This document shows positions 8,161-16,759 of a stretch of 64,000 bases of DNA, piece after piece (positions within the stretch are counted from its first letter, which is position 1; each line of letters begins with the position of its first letter). The DNA is from Gelidibacter sediminis (GTDB lineage: Bacteria; Bacteroidota; Bacteroidia; Flavobacteriales; Flavobacteriaceae), in assembly GCF_004364975.1 (NCBI RefSeq), contig NZ_SOBW01000008.1, positions 554,225-618,224 on the forward strand, in the 5' to 3' direction. A program made the position numbers and the translations under genes. The notes below the pieces were generated by a model. It worked only from the letters and a program-made list of their open reading frames with translations. It was not told the origin of the DNA and did no database searches.

Positions 8161-9474
8161 CTATTTAAAGGTAGTAAAATTATTAATAACAATGTTTTTT
8201 GCTTTTAAATCGAACATTAAATTATAAAGTCCAAAAAAAGTTCGGTTCATATAAATAAAATGTTTTGAACCTCTATTGCCGTTCATTTTTCTGAGCTCAG
8301 TATTTTTAGAATAGCGTTGGCCAAGTTCTGTTATCTTACCAAAGAACTCGCCATCTGAAAAGTCGAAGGTCTCGGCATGAAACGGTTGGGTGAATAAACT
8401 CATTAGTTGGTGGAACATTTCAGTAAAAAATGCTACCTCTTCTTCAGAATCATCGTCTCTCAGAATCTCCAACTGATAGAGTTTCTCCACAAAAAATGCT
8501 TTGTTGGATATCAGTTCTGGTTTTGCCAATTCAAAGTACGGCGTGTAAAAATCGTCCGGAATCGTTTTCATGCATCCAAAATCTAGAGCCACCAATTGCT
8601 TATCGTCAGACACCAAAAAATTGCCTGGATGAGGATCTGCATGAACTTTTTTGAGTACATGAATTTGGTACATATAAAAGTCCCATAGTGCCTGACCTAA
8701 TGTATTGGCAATTTCCTGATTGTGATTGTGTGAGGTAAATTCAGAAAGATGCTCACCTTTCATATAATCCATGGTGAGGATGCGTTCTGACGACAATTCC
8801 TCGTAATATTCAGGGAATTGTAAATTTGGAATGTGCGCACAGGCTTCAGCAATTTCTTTGCTCTGTTGCAGTTCCAAAATGTAATTGGTTTCCTCAATGA
8901 GCTTTCCTTCAACTTCCTTAAAATATTTGTCAGAATCTTTCCCTTTAATATTAAACATTTTCATGGCAATAGGTTTTACAAGGGCCAGATCTGACGAAAT
9001 ACTTTGTGCAACTCCGGGATATTGGATTTTCACAGCAAGTTTCTTCCCATTTTTTTCTGCACTATGTACCTGACCAATACTTGCAGCGTTTACAGAAGTT
9101 GTGTTGAAGGAGTCAAAAAGCTCATTAGGTAATTTGCCAAAGTAGGTTTTAAACGTTTTTAAAACCAAGGCTGGCGATAATGGCGGCACTGAAAATTGGG
9201 CCAAAGAAAATTTTTCTACATAAGCTTGTGGCATGATGCTTTTCTCCATACTCAACATTTGCGCAACTTTTAAGGCGCTCCCTTTAAGTTGTTTTAAGCT
9301 GTCATAAATATCTTCTGCGTTGGTTTCATTAAGTTTGGAGCGCGCTTCACGTTCGGTCTTTGTCAGTTTATCACCGTAATATTTAAGATAATTGACACCT
9401 ACCTTAGCACCTGTAGAAACTAATTTAGACGCACGCTGAATTTTCGATACTGGAATCTTATTTATGGTTTTCAT
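8161..9474 (-). CDS. ABC1/AarF (UbiB-like) atypical kinase family protein
   Basis: A member of the UbiB/COQ8 atypical kinase-like family, which acts on quinone and lipid homeostasis, probably by ATP hydrolysis. Motifs are visible in order: the N-terminal signature as KVAQ at 69-72, where most members have KxGQ; the Ala-rich nucleotide loop AASIGQVH from 130; the VAIK-type Lys in LAVKIQYPG; HADPHPGNF; and the metal-binding LDFGCMK. Its ATG overlaps the tetR stop (ATGA), so the two are translationally coupled. No C-terminal membrane anchor is obvious in its 437 residues. Confidence 0.92.
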   Translation of the reverse strand: MKTINKIPVSKIQRASKLVSTGAKVGVNYLKYYGDKLTKTEREARSKLNETNAEDIYDSLKQLKGSALKVAQMLSMEKSIMPQAYVEKFSLAQFSVPPLSPALVLKTFKTYFGKLPNELFDSFNTTSVNAASIGQVHSAEKNGKKLAVKIQYPGVAQSISSDLALVKPIAMKMFNIKGKDSDKYFKEVEGKLIEETNYILELQQSKEIAEACAHIPNLQFPEYYEELSSERILTMDYMKGEHLSEFTSHNHNQEIANTLGQALWDFYMYQIHVLKKVHADPHPGNFLVSDDKQLVALDFGCMKTIPDDFYTPYFELAKPELISNKAFFVEKLYQLEILRDDDSEEEVAFFTEMFHQLMSLFTQPFHAETFDFSDGEFFGKITELGQRYSKNTELRKMNGNRGSKHFIYMNRTFFGLYNLMFDLKAKNIVINNFTTFK

Positions 9475-10130
9475 TTAGGCATAGGTATTTTTTCCTTGAA
9501 GAGAAACTTTCCAAGGTCAATTACGCTTTTTAAGGGCGTTATATTAAGAACATCAAAACTGGTGTTGACTGATTTCTCGATGAAAATGTCCGTTTTTTCA
9601 AAAGAAGGCGAACTATCGTCCATCCAAAATTTAAGGGTCACCAACAATTGAACCCATGCGGACTCCTGTAGTGCCCGACGCTGTAATTTATTAATGCGTT
9701 CTTCTTTAATATCTAAAGTTTCTATCTCCAACTCATTGATATAGTGTGCAAAACTCTGTTTAAGTTCAGAAAGTAAGGCGAGTCCTTTTAATTTGTTTTT
9801 GTGTTGATTTAGCACAAAGAGCACATAGCTTCTATTGGCAGTCAAATTTTCAAAAAAGGTAAAGTAGAAACTTAACAGTTTATTGCGGGCGTCAAATAAT
9901 TGATACTCCTCACTTTGATCCAATACCATTACAGTGTTGTCAAAAAAAGCTTTGAAAACCTGTTTTTCAATCGCCTCAAAGGAACCAAAATGTTCGTAAA
10001 ATTTCGATTCTTCAAAGTTGTTCTTTTTTGTAAATGCATAAACAGAATTAGGTTGTGTGCCGTGTTCTAAAACATAATCCATATAATAGGAGATAATCTT
10101 TTGTTCGGAAATTTTGTTCTTTTTTGCCAT
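9471..10130 (-). CDS. TetR-family transcriptional regulator
   Basis: A 219-residue protein with an N-terminal helix-turn-helix (about residues 8-55; the recognition region includes FEESKFYEHFGSFEAIEKQV) and an all-helical ligand-sensing domain. It is the promoter-proximal gene of the minus-strand stress block and overlaps the ABC1 gene by 4 bases. Perfect and near-perfect repeats of GTTTAAC lie 30-70 bases upstream and are the natural candidates for its own operator. The ligand is unknown; a quinone, lipid or tetrapyrrole signal would fit the neighbours. Confidence 0.88.
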   Translation of the reverse strand: MAKKNKISEQKIISYYMDYVLEHGTQPNSVYAFTKKNNFEESKFYEHFGSFEAIEKQVFKAFFDNTVMVLDQSEEYQLFDARNKLLSFYFTFFENLTANRSYVLFVLNQHKNKLKGLALLSELKQSFAHYINELEIETLDIKEERINKLQRRALQESAWVQLLVTLKFWMDDSSPSFEKTDIFIEKSVNTSFDVLNITPLKSVIDLGKFLFKEKIPMPK

Positions 10131-10160
10131 GATTATAAATTATATGTAAAGATACAGAAT

Positions 10161-10198
10161 GTTTAACTTTTTATTGTTTAAGTTAAACAAAGTTTAAC
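10161..10198. promoter_or_regulatory. GTTTAAC repeat cluster with perfect palindrome, candidate operator
   Basis: TTGTTTAA-G-TTAAACAA (10174-10190) is a perfect 17-bp palindrome. It is flanked by GTTTAAC copies at 10161 and 10192, so four half-sites are spaced about 6, 10 and 15 bases apart. The cluster lies in the region between tetR and the divergent DUF2911 gene, nearer tetR. Self-regulation by the TetR protein, with the second site at 6445-6486 as another target, is inference. Confidence 0.6.
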
Positions 10199-10354
10199 AG
10201 CTATTTGTGATTTGCCAAGGGTTATCTAATGTGATGACTTGTAGGCATGTAACTCTTAATGCTTATTTTATTTAAGATTTCATTAACAATTGAGGGGTTA
10301 AAAAGCTGTAATTTTACGTAATAGTTAAAATAACCATCTAAAAAATAGATTATT

Positions 10355-11200
10355 ATGAAAAAAATTATGCTTTGTCTTGCTGTTATTGGACTGACTTTTT
10401 CAGTTCATGCTCAAATTGATACACCACAACCTAGTGCCTTTTCTACCATAGAACAAAAGGTGGGTTTGACTGATGTAACTTTAGAATATTCGCGTCCTAA
10501 TATGCGAGGCCGTACCATATTTGGAGATCTTATACCTTATGGTCAAGTATGGCGTTTGGGGGCTAATCAGAATACGAAGATTACCTTTAGTACAGATGTA
10601 ACAGTAGCTGGTAAAACCCTAAAGGCAGGATCTTATGCATTATACGCAACGCCTAATGAGAAATCTTGGGATGTAATGTTTTACACAGATGCCAACAATT
10701 GGGGAAACCCTGCAAAATGGGACGATTCTAAAGTTGCTGCTAAAGTGACGGCAGAAGCTTATTCGTTACCAATGGACATTGAGACCTTTACCATGTCGTT
10801 TGACGATTTGTCTAGCAGTGGTGCTACTCTTGGTATGATGTGGGCTAATGTTTATGTGGGTGTCAAATTTGAAGTGCCTACAGATAAGATAGTTTCTGCC
10901 TCAATAGAAAGGGTAATGAACGGTCCTAATGCAAATGATTATTATGCTGCCGCGGTTTATTATTTACAGGAAGGCAAGGATATCAAAAAAGCTAAGGAAT
11001 GGATTGATAAAGCGATGGCTTTGAGTCCAAAACCAATGTTTTACCAATTGAGACAACAATCCTTAATTTATGCTAAGGCAGGCGACAAAAAAGGGGCTAT
11101 TGAAATTGCTAAGAAATCATTGGCGGCATCAGAAGCTGCGGGTAATGCTGACTATGTTAAAATGAACAAGGATTCCTTGAAAGAATGGGGGGCCATGTAA
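10355..11200 (+). CDS. Secreted DUF2911 protein with C-terminal TPR-like region
   Basis: Begins with a clear signal peptide (MKKIMLCLAVIGLTFSVHAQ, cleaved after HAQ), so it is exported. Residues 25-165 form the DUF2911 domain with the typical SRPNMRGRTIFGDLIPYGQVWRLGANQ start (seen here around residues 45-73) and a beta-sandwich pattern. Residues 185-275 are helical with tetratricopeptide-like spacing (ANDYYAAAVYYLQEG, KKAKEWIDKAMAL). DUF2911 has no established function; the family is abundant in Bacteroidetes periplasm and surface proteins. Confidence 0.9.
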   Translation: MKKIMLCLAVIGLTFSVHAQIDTPQPSAFSTIEQKVGLTDVTLEYSRPNMRGRTIFGDLIPYGQVWRLGANQNTKITFSTDVTVAGKTLKAGSYALYATPNEKSWDVMFYTDANNWGNPAKWDDSKVAAKVTAEAYSLPMDIETFTMSFDDLSSSGATLGMMWANVYVGVKFEVPTDKIVSASIERVMNGPNANDYYAAAVYYLQEGKDIKKAKEWIDKAMALSPKPMFYQLRQQSLIYAKAGDKKGAIEIAKKSLAASEAAGNADYVKMNKDSLKEWGAM

Positions 11201-11234
11201 ACGCACAACTATTCTAATTAATCATTAATAAATG

Positions 11235-11264
11235 AGCCTCACAGACTTTTGTGAGGCTTATCTA
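11235..11264. terminator. Terminator between DUF2911 and Gfo/Idh genes
   Basis: AGCCTCACA (11235-11243) pairs perfectly with TGTGAGGCT (11250-11258) around a 6-base loop, followed by a T-rich tract. It lies 34 bases after the DUF2911 stop, between converging genes. Confidence 0.75.
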
Positions 11265-11296
11265 TTTTATAAACTTGATCTGTTGGTTTATGAGCG

Positions 11297-12277
11297 CTAG
11301 TCGTATCGTAAGTTGAGTAGATGCCTAACATCATCTAAAAGAAACATTAAGGTTTTACTGAAATTGTGGGTCATTAACGGACTTTCAAGTTGGTTGTTGC
11401 GCAACAATTCATTAAAATGTTCAATTTCATAATTGTAACCAATCGTTTTATAATCAAAATCGTGTGTCGTGGACTTCCCATTATGGATGATGGTGACGGT
11501 AGATGGCTGATGAAATCTGGTATTGATTTTAATGATGCCGTGTTCACAATAGAAAATTGCTTCGGTTGGCGTTTCTTCTAAAAGTGTACTTTTTAAAAAA
11601 GCCTTTACGCCATTATTATAGTTGAAAATAACATCACATGTAGCATCTGCACCATTGTCAAAAAATGTGGCCTTGGCTTCAATATCCACAGGTTGTCCTA
11701 GGGTAGATAAAGCAGCGAAAATAGGGTAGATGCCAATATCTAAAAGGCTGCCGCCACCGAGTGATTTTTTAAACACCCGTGATTCCATATCTATAGTAGG
11801 TTGAAAACCAAAATCAGCTTCTAATTTGTGGATCGCACCATATTTATCTGATTTTAATTCATTTAAAACAAACTGGTAGTGCGGCAAGAAATACGTCCAT
11901 AGCGCCTCCATGAAGAGCACGTTATTTGCTTTGGCAGCGGCAATCATAGCTTCCACATCTGGGAGATTCAAGGCTAACGGTTTCTCACACAACACCGCTT
12001 TATTATGGGTCATACACATAATGGCATGTGCCTTATGATAACTGTGCGGCGTGGCAATGTAAATGGCGTCAACATTAGGGTCAGCCGCCAACGTCTCGTA
12101 AGAATCGTAGGCTTTTGTAGCGTTGTATTGCTTCGCAAAAGATGTTGCTTTTTCCTGATGTCTGGAGGCCACAGCATACAGTTGACAATTGTTGATTGTC
12201 TGAATATCTTTTGCAAATTTATTGGCAATCTTACCAAGACCAATAATTCCCCAACGTATATTTTTAGGCGCGTTCAT
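11297..12277 (-). CDS. Gfo/Idh/MocA family NAD(P)-dependent oxidoreductase
   Basis: A 326-residue sugar or inositol dehydrogenase-like enzyme. The N-terminal Rossmann fold has GIIGLGKIANKF and the family hallmark CEKPLALN (the conserved EKP). The C-terminal GFO_IDH_MocA domain has LGGGSLLDIGIYP with the expected Asp. The substrate cannot be read from the sequence. Its start overlaps the symporter by 14 bases, so both act in one pathway, probably handling an imported sugar derivative. Confidence 0.93.
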   Translation of the reverse strand: MNAPKNIRWGIIGLGKIANKFAKDIQTINNCQLYAVASRHQEKATSFAKQYNATKAYDSYETLAADPNVDAIYIATPHSYHKAHAIMCMTHNKAVLCEKPLALNLPDVEAMIAAAKANNVLFMEALWTYFLPHYQFVLNELKSDKYGAIHKLEADFGFQPTIDMESRVFKKSLGGGSLLDIGIYPIFAALSTLGQPVDIEAKATFFDNGADATCDVIFNYNNGVKAFLKSTLLEETPTEAIFYCEHGIIKINTRFHQPSTVTIIHNGKSTTHDFDYKTIGYNYEIEHFNELLRNNQLESPLMTHNFSKTLMFLLDDVRHLLNLRYD

Positions 12278-13952
12278 GTCTTAATGTATTGAAAGTTTGA
12301 ATTATAAAGGCAATCCCAATAACTAAAGCGCATCCGAATAAATTAAGCCATAAATACGGCATCCAGTCATACCACCAGCCCATGATTACAATAGTTTGGG
12401 TTAAAAGGGCGGCTATAAATACCGCATTGCCTTTAACGTATTTAAAAAAGAATGCTAATAAGAAAATGCCAAGCACATTGCCATAAAAAATGGACCCGAT
12501 AATATTGACCAACTGAATTAAATTATCCGCCAAATAGGCAACGGAAGCGATAATAATAGCTAAAATACCCCATGCGAGGGTAAACCACTTGGACGCCTTT
12601 AGGTAATGCTGTGGACTTTCATCTTGTGCAAAGCTACGTTTGTATAGATCCATAGTTGTGGTTGAAGACAAGGCATTAAGCTCACTTGCGGTGCTAGACA
12701 TGGCCGCGCTTAAAATGACTGCCAACAACAAACCTATAAGTCCGCGCGGGAGATTGTTTAAGATAAAATGAATAAATACATAATCTTTGTCATTAGATTC
12801 TACAGAGAGTACACGTTCTGTATTGGCTTTCTTGATCAATTCTTTTGCTGCATTTCTATTGGCTCTATCTTCATCATTAAAACCTGCTATTTTAGTGGCA
12901 AGAGTTTCATTCTTGGTCTCAGCATATTGAAGCATTACCTCTTTTTTATTTTCAAAAATCGCATGCTGCTCACTTTGCAATTCGCTGTATGCATCGGCAT
13001 ATGATGAATTCATCACCGTTTCTGTGGCAGCTGGATTAAAATTGATGGGCGAGGTGTTAAATTGGTAAAACACAAAAACCATCACCCCAACTAAGAGAAT
13101 AAAAAACTGCATGGGTACTTTAAGTAGACCGTTGAATATTAATCCCATTTGCATTTCCTTGACCGATTTACCAGAAAGATAACGTTGTACCTGACTTTGA
13201 TCTGTCCCAAAATAGGAGAGCGCTAAAAAGGTACCCCCAATAATACCACTCCAAAACGTGTAACGGTTATTGAAATCAAATGAAAAATCAAGAATGTCCA
13301 TTTTCCCGCTCGCACCAGCAATCTCTAAGGCTTTTGTAAAGGTAATATTGTTTGGCAGGTAGCTTACAATCAGAAAAAACGCAATAAACATACCGGTGAA
13401 AATAACTGCCATTTGTTGTTTTTGTGTGATACTTACCGCTTTAGTACCGCCAGAGACTGTATAAATTATGACCAAAACTCCTATAAAAATGATCAGTAAA
13501 TTGAGGTTCCATCCCAATACCGCCGAAAGAATAATGGCTGGTGCATATATGGTAATACCCGCTGCCAAGCCACGTTGGATTAAAAATAAAATGGCGGTAA
13601 GACTTCTGGTTTTTAAATCAAATCGATTTTCAAGAAATTCATAAGCGGTGTACACTTTGAGTCGGTAGTACAATGGAATAAACACCAAACAGATGATGAT
13701 CATGGCTATGGGCAAACCGAAATAAAATTGCACAAAGCCCATCCCGTCATGAAATGCTTGCCCTGGTGTTGATAAAAATGTTATGGCACTGGCCTGGGTT
13801 GCCATAACACTCAGCCCTATAGTCCACCATTTGGCCTCATTCCCACCTTTTAAATAATCTTGTACATTTTTGCTGCCGCGTGTTTTCCAAGTGCCATAAA
13901 TAACAATAGCTAACAATGTTCCAATAAGGACAATCCAATCTAATAGCTGCAT
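12264..13952 (-). CDS. Sodium:solute symporter (SSS family)
   Basis: A 562-residue polytopic transporter with the SSS fold: TM segments from residue 4 on, the conserved SVMATQASAITFLSTPG region in TM2, LFLIQRGLAAGITIYAPA, and SAAMSSTASELNALSSTTTMDLY near residue 420, which matches the Na+-site helix. Between helices it carries a roughly 85-residue hydrophilic, Glu/Lys/Asn-rich insert (about 295-380), probably periplasmic and helical. The solute is unknown. It is flanked without gaps by a 35-residue membrane protein and a Gfo/Idh enzyme. Confidence 0.92.
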   Translation of the reverse strand: MQLLDWIVLIGTLLAIVIYGTWKTRGSKNVQDYLKGGNEAKWWTIGLSVMATQASAITFLSTPGQAFHDGMGFVQFYFGLPIAMIIICLVFIPLYYRLKVYTAYEFLENRFDLKTRSLTAILFLIQRGLAAGITIYAPAIILSAVLGWNLNLLIIFIGVLVIIYTVSGGTKAVSITQKQQMAVIFTGMFIAFFLIVSYLPNNITFTKALEIAGASGKMDILDFSFDFNNRYTFWSGIIGGTFLALSYFGTDQSQVQRYLSGKSVKEMQMGLIFNGLLKVPMQFFILLVGVMVFVFYQFNTSPINFNPAATETVMNSSYADAYSELQSEQHAIFENKKEVMLQYAETKNETLATKIAGFNDEDRANRNAAKELIKKANTERVLSVESNDKDYVFIHFILNNLPRGLIGLLLAVILSAAMSSTASELNALSSTTTMDLYKRSFAQDESPQHYLKASKWFTLAWGILAIIIASVAYLADNLIQLVNIIGSIFYGNVLGIFLLAFFFKYVKGNAVFIAALLTQTIVIMGWWYDWMPYLWLNLFGCALVIGIAFIIQTFNTLRHERA

Positions 13953-13953
13953 G

Positions 13954-14061
13954 TTAGAAGGATTTCATGATAAAATAAAACAGGACAATATAAATGGCAT
14001 TAGCCACTAAGACTAAGGTGTACGATTTTTTCCAGCGTTCTTTTGGTGGTTGTGGCCTCAT
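13954..14061 (-). CDS. Single-pass membrane miniprotein (35 aa) next to symporter
   Basis: This gene was too short for routine ORF calling. An ATG at 14061 opens a 35-codon frame ending in TAA one base before the symporter ATG. The product starts with a basic stretch (MRPQPPKERWKKS) and continues into one hydrophobic helix of about 17-18 residues (YTLVLVANAIYIVLFYF). The spacing (7 bases after the PIG-L stop, 1 base before the symporter) shows it belongs to the operon. By analogy with YhdT beside PanF in E. coli, it may be an accessory subunit of the transporter; that is inference. Confidence 0.75.
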   Translation of the reverse strand: MRPQPPKERWKKSYTLVLVANAIYIVLFYFIMKSF

Positions 14062-14068
14062 AAGTTGT

Positions 14069-16594
14069 TTATTGTTTTAATGGTTGGTTGGCAATTATTT
14101 TTTCTTTTCCTATGGAAAGCATATTTGCAAATAGTCTAAAAGAACCTGCAACACCCTCTGGGAATTCCCTAAAAAAGCTCAATCCCGTATAAATATAATG
14201 TCCTTTTCCATATCTTGCCACTAACAAACTACCTTCTTTGGGGGTTTCTCCTTTATCATGCATGGACAATAGTGGCGTAAACTCTTTAGACCATTGATCC
14301 GGAAAATAAAGTCCACGTTCTTGGGTCCAACCTTCAAAATCCTTTTGGGTAATTTTGTTAGGTGAATTGAGCAATTCATGCTCTGGATTTAAAAATTTAA
14401 CGTCTGAATTCTCATCCGTTACACGGTCTCTAGACAAAGTTAATGGATAAGGTGCCAAGTCTTCTGTCACCAAACCGCGACTCGTATTATATTGCACAAT
14501 TAGATTGCCACCTTGTTTTACAAATTCAAACAATTGATCTTGCTTAAATTTTAGTATGTCTAGAGTATTGTAAGCCCTGATACCCACCACTATGGCATCA
14601 AACCTTTTTAGCTTATCTACAGTAATATCTTCTGGTTTGATAAGGACAACATTATACCCAATTTGTCTTAAACTCTCAGGTACGACATCTCCGGCACCTT
14701 CTATATAGCCTATGTTTTCGCCCTTCTTTACAATGTCCAAGCGCACAACCTTACTTTCGCTTGGTTCTAAAACCAGTTGATATGGAATATGGTCATAATC
14801 TATAGCAGTCAGGTGTTTTGTAAATACCTCATTGCCAATATGTACCATCGGACTTAGTAAACCTTCACTTTGATTTTTAGGCGGAATAACGCTAAAGACT
14901 AAGGTACTTTCTTCTCCTTTACGTGAAAGAGTAATCTTTTGTTTTTCTGGATACACATTCCAACCTTTTGGATGTGCCAATTGCACAAAGCCTTCCAAAT
15001 GGTCACGATGGGCCTTAACGATTACTTGAATGTCCTTTTGTTGATCATCCGCGAAAATGATGACAGGTTCAGTAATAGATGCAGAAACTTTGGGGACGAT
15101 TTCAAATGGTTTGTAAACCTCACCTTTTACGGGGTCGTTAGTTTTATAAATGACAGGCCTGGCAAAGGGAATAATCTGGCCATTAATTGTCACATTAAAT
15201 GTGGCTATGATATTTCGAGGCGTTTCAGGTAAACCGATGCGTTGTTGATCTTTAACATTATACATGCCCAAACTGCCTTTGGTGTCTAGCCAATATGGGG
15301 TTGAATAGGAGGTTTTAGCAGGAATGGACATCTCAGTTGTAAAACGAAGTGACGCGTTGTTTTTTAACTCTGTCAGTTTTTGAATGGTGGTTCCATTTGT
15401 CAAATCAACCGACTTGAGTGTTATGTGTTGTGGGCTTCGATTAATGGCTTCCAAACTTAGATCTACAACACTATTGGGTGTTGCAGTATTGGAGGCGGCG
15501 GCGGCTTCAAGATATAAGCCCGCACAACCGGCGATAACTTCTTTAATGGCTTCAGATTTCACAATTTTCCAATGCTGGTCTTCCAAAGTTTGAATTAACT
15601 TGTAGGCTTCAACCAATTTTGGAATGGACGCTGATGGGTTATTAAAATCATATTGTTCCTGTACACTTTTTAGGATTTGGCCCACAGCTTTACCGCCCTT
15701 TACACGATTCCAACTGGTGTCTATACCCTCAAATATGTTGGTATGGTCTGTAGTACTGTCGCCTTTTATCAATTCTAAATATTCAGTCTCACTGCCGCGA
15801 GTACCTGTATTTCCAAAACCTTGAGATTGGTGGGCACTTCTGCTCAATGCTGCAATTTCAGAATTGGATAAACCAAGTGCAGGGTAGAAGTTACCCACTT
15901 CCAATTCATAAAAATTTGTTTTATCGGCAGCATCAAATTTTTCTTGGCTGCCATAAAACCACCACGACGGATTGAAAAACTCGCGTTTTGTTTGCCAGAC
16001 CTTTACATGTTTAAGTTGTTCAGGATATTTTGTAGGATCTGCAGCTGCATCAAAAGCTTCAAAACTAAGCATTGCAGAACTGGTATGATGACCGTGGGTA
16101 GAGCCTGGACTGCGATGATCAAAACGGTTAATGATGACATCTGGTTGAAATTTACGAATTGCCCAAACCACATCACTCAACACCTCGTCCTTGTTCCAAA
16201 TAGCCAAGGTTTCATCGGGATGTTTAGAATATCCAAAATCATTAGCTCTAGTAAAAAACTGCTCTCCACCATCAATTTTACGCGCAGCAACCAACTCTTG
16301 GGTTCTGATAACGCCCAACAATTCTCTAAGTTCTGGACCAATCAGATTTTGTCCACCATCACCTCGGGTTAATGATAAATAAGCTGTTCGTGCCTTAACA
16401 GCATTAGACATGTGCGAGATGAGTCGCGTATTTTCATCATCAGGATGTGCCGCTATATACAAGACAGAGCCAAGAAAATTAAGTTTTTCTATGGCTTCAT
16501 ATAATTCTGAACTTGTTGGTTTTTTTGGCTGTTGGGCTTGCACTGTAAAACAGTACAAGAAGGTGATTAATGACAATAATAAAGGTCTGAACAT
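14069..16594 (-). CDS. Secreted PIG-L (LmbE-like) family deacetylase, large form
   Basis: A zinc-dependent de-N-acetylase family protein. From the ATG at 16594 it has a signal peptide (FRPLLLSLITFLYCFTVQAQ), which is why I prefer this start to the one 48 bases upstream. The metal-binding AAHPDDEN lies at about residue 45, and HGHHTSS supplies further ligands near 190. Residues 300-840 are beta-rich, ending in a glutamine-amidotransferase-like region (VGIRAYNTL, GGNLIVQYNTS). Total 841 residues, versus 220-300 for minimal PIG-L proteins. The target is probably an N-acetylated sugar outside the cytoplasm. Confidence 0.9.
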   Translation of the reverse strand: MFRPLLLSLITFLYCFTVQAQQPKKPTSSELYEAIEKLNFLGSVLYIAAHPDDENTRLISHMSNAVKARTAYLSLTRGDGGQNLIGPELRELLGVIRTQELVAARKIDGGEQFFTRANDFGYSKHPDETLAIWNKDEVLSDVVWAIRKFQPDVIINRFDHRSPGSTHGHHTSSAMLSFEAFDAAADPTKYPEQLKHVKVWQTKREFFNPSWWFYGSQEKFDAADKTNFYELEVGNFYPALGLSNSEIAALSRSAHQSQGFGNTGTRGSETEYLELIKGDSTTDHTNIFEGIDTSWNRVKGGKAVGQILKSVQEQYDFNNPSASIPKLVEAYKLIQTLEDQHWKIVKSEAIKEVIAGCAGLYLEAAAASNTATPNSVVDLSLEAINRSPQHITLKSVDLTNGTTIQKLTELKNNASLRFTTEMSIPAKTSYSTPYWLDTKGSLGMYNVKDQQRIGLPETPRNIIATFNVTINGQIIPFARPVIYKTNDPVKGEVYKPFEIVPKVSASITEPVIIFADDQQKDIQVIVKAHRDHLEGFVQLAHPKGWNVYPEKQKITLSRKGEESTLVFSVIPPKNQSEGLLSPMVHIGNEVFTKHLTAIDYDHIPYQLVLEPSESKVVRLDIVKKGENIGYIEGAGDVVPESLRQIGYNVVLIKPEDITVDKLKRFDAIVVGIRAYNTLDILKFKQDQLFEFVKQGGNLIVQYNTSRGLVTEDLAPYPLTLSRDRVTDENSDVKFLNPEHELLNSPNKITQKDFEGWTQERGLYFPDQWSKEFTPLLSMHDKGETPKEGSLLVARYGKGHYIYTGLSFFREFPEGVAGSFRLFANMLSIGKEKIIANQPLKQ

Positions 16595-16759
16595 TTGTTG
16601 TGCATTTGCATGAACTTCAAATATAAAAAAGAAGCACCGCATATTTAATGTTTAGATTTTTTTTAACTAGAAATTGTGCTGAGAGGCTTGAATAAGAATT
16701 GAAGTGAAGAAAAAGCTATGGTTAAAGGACATAAGATAAAATGGAATAATCCTCAAGGC

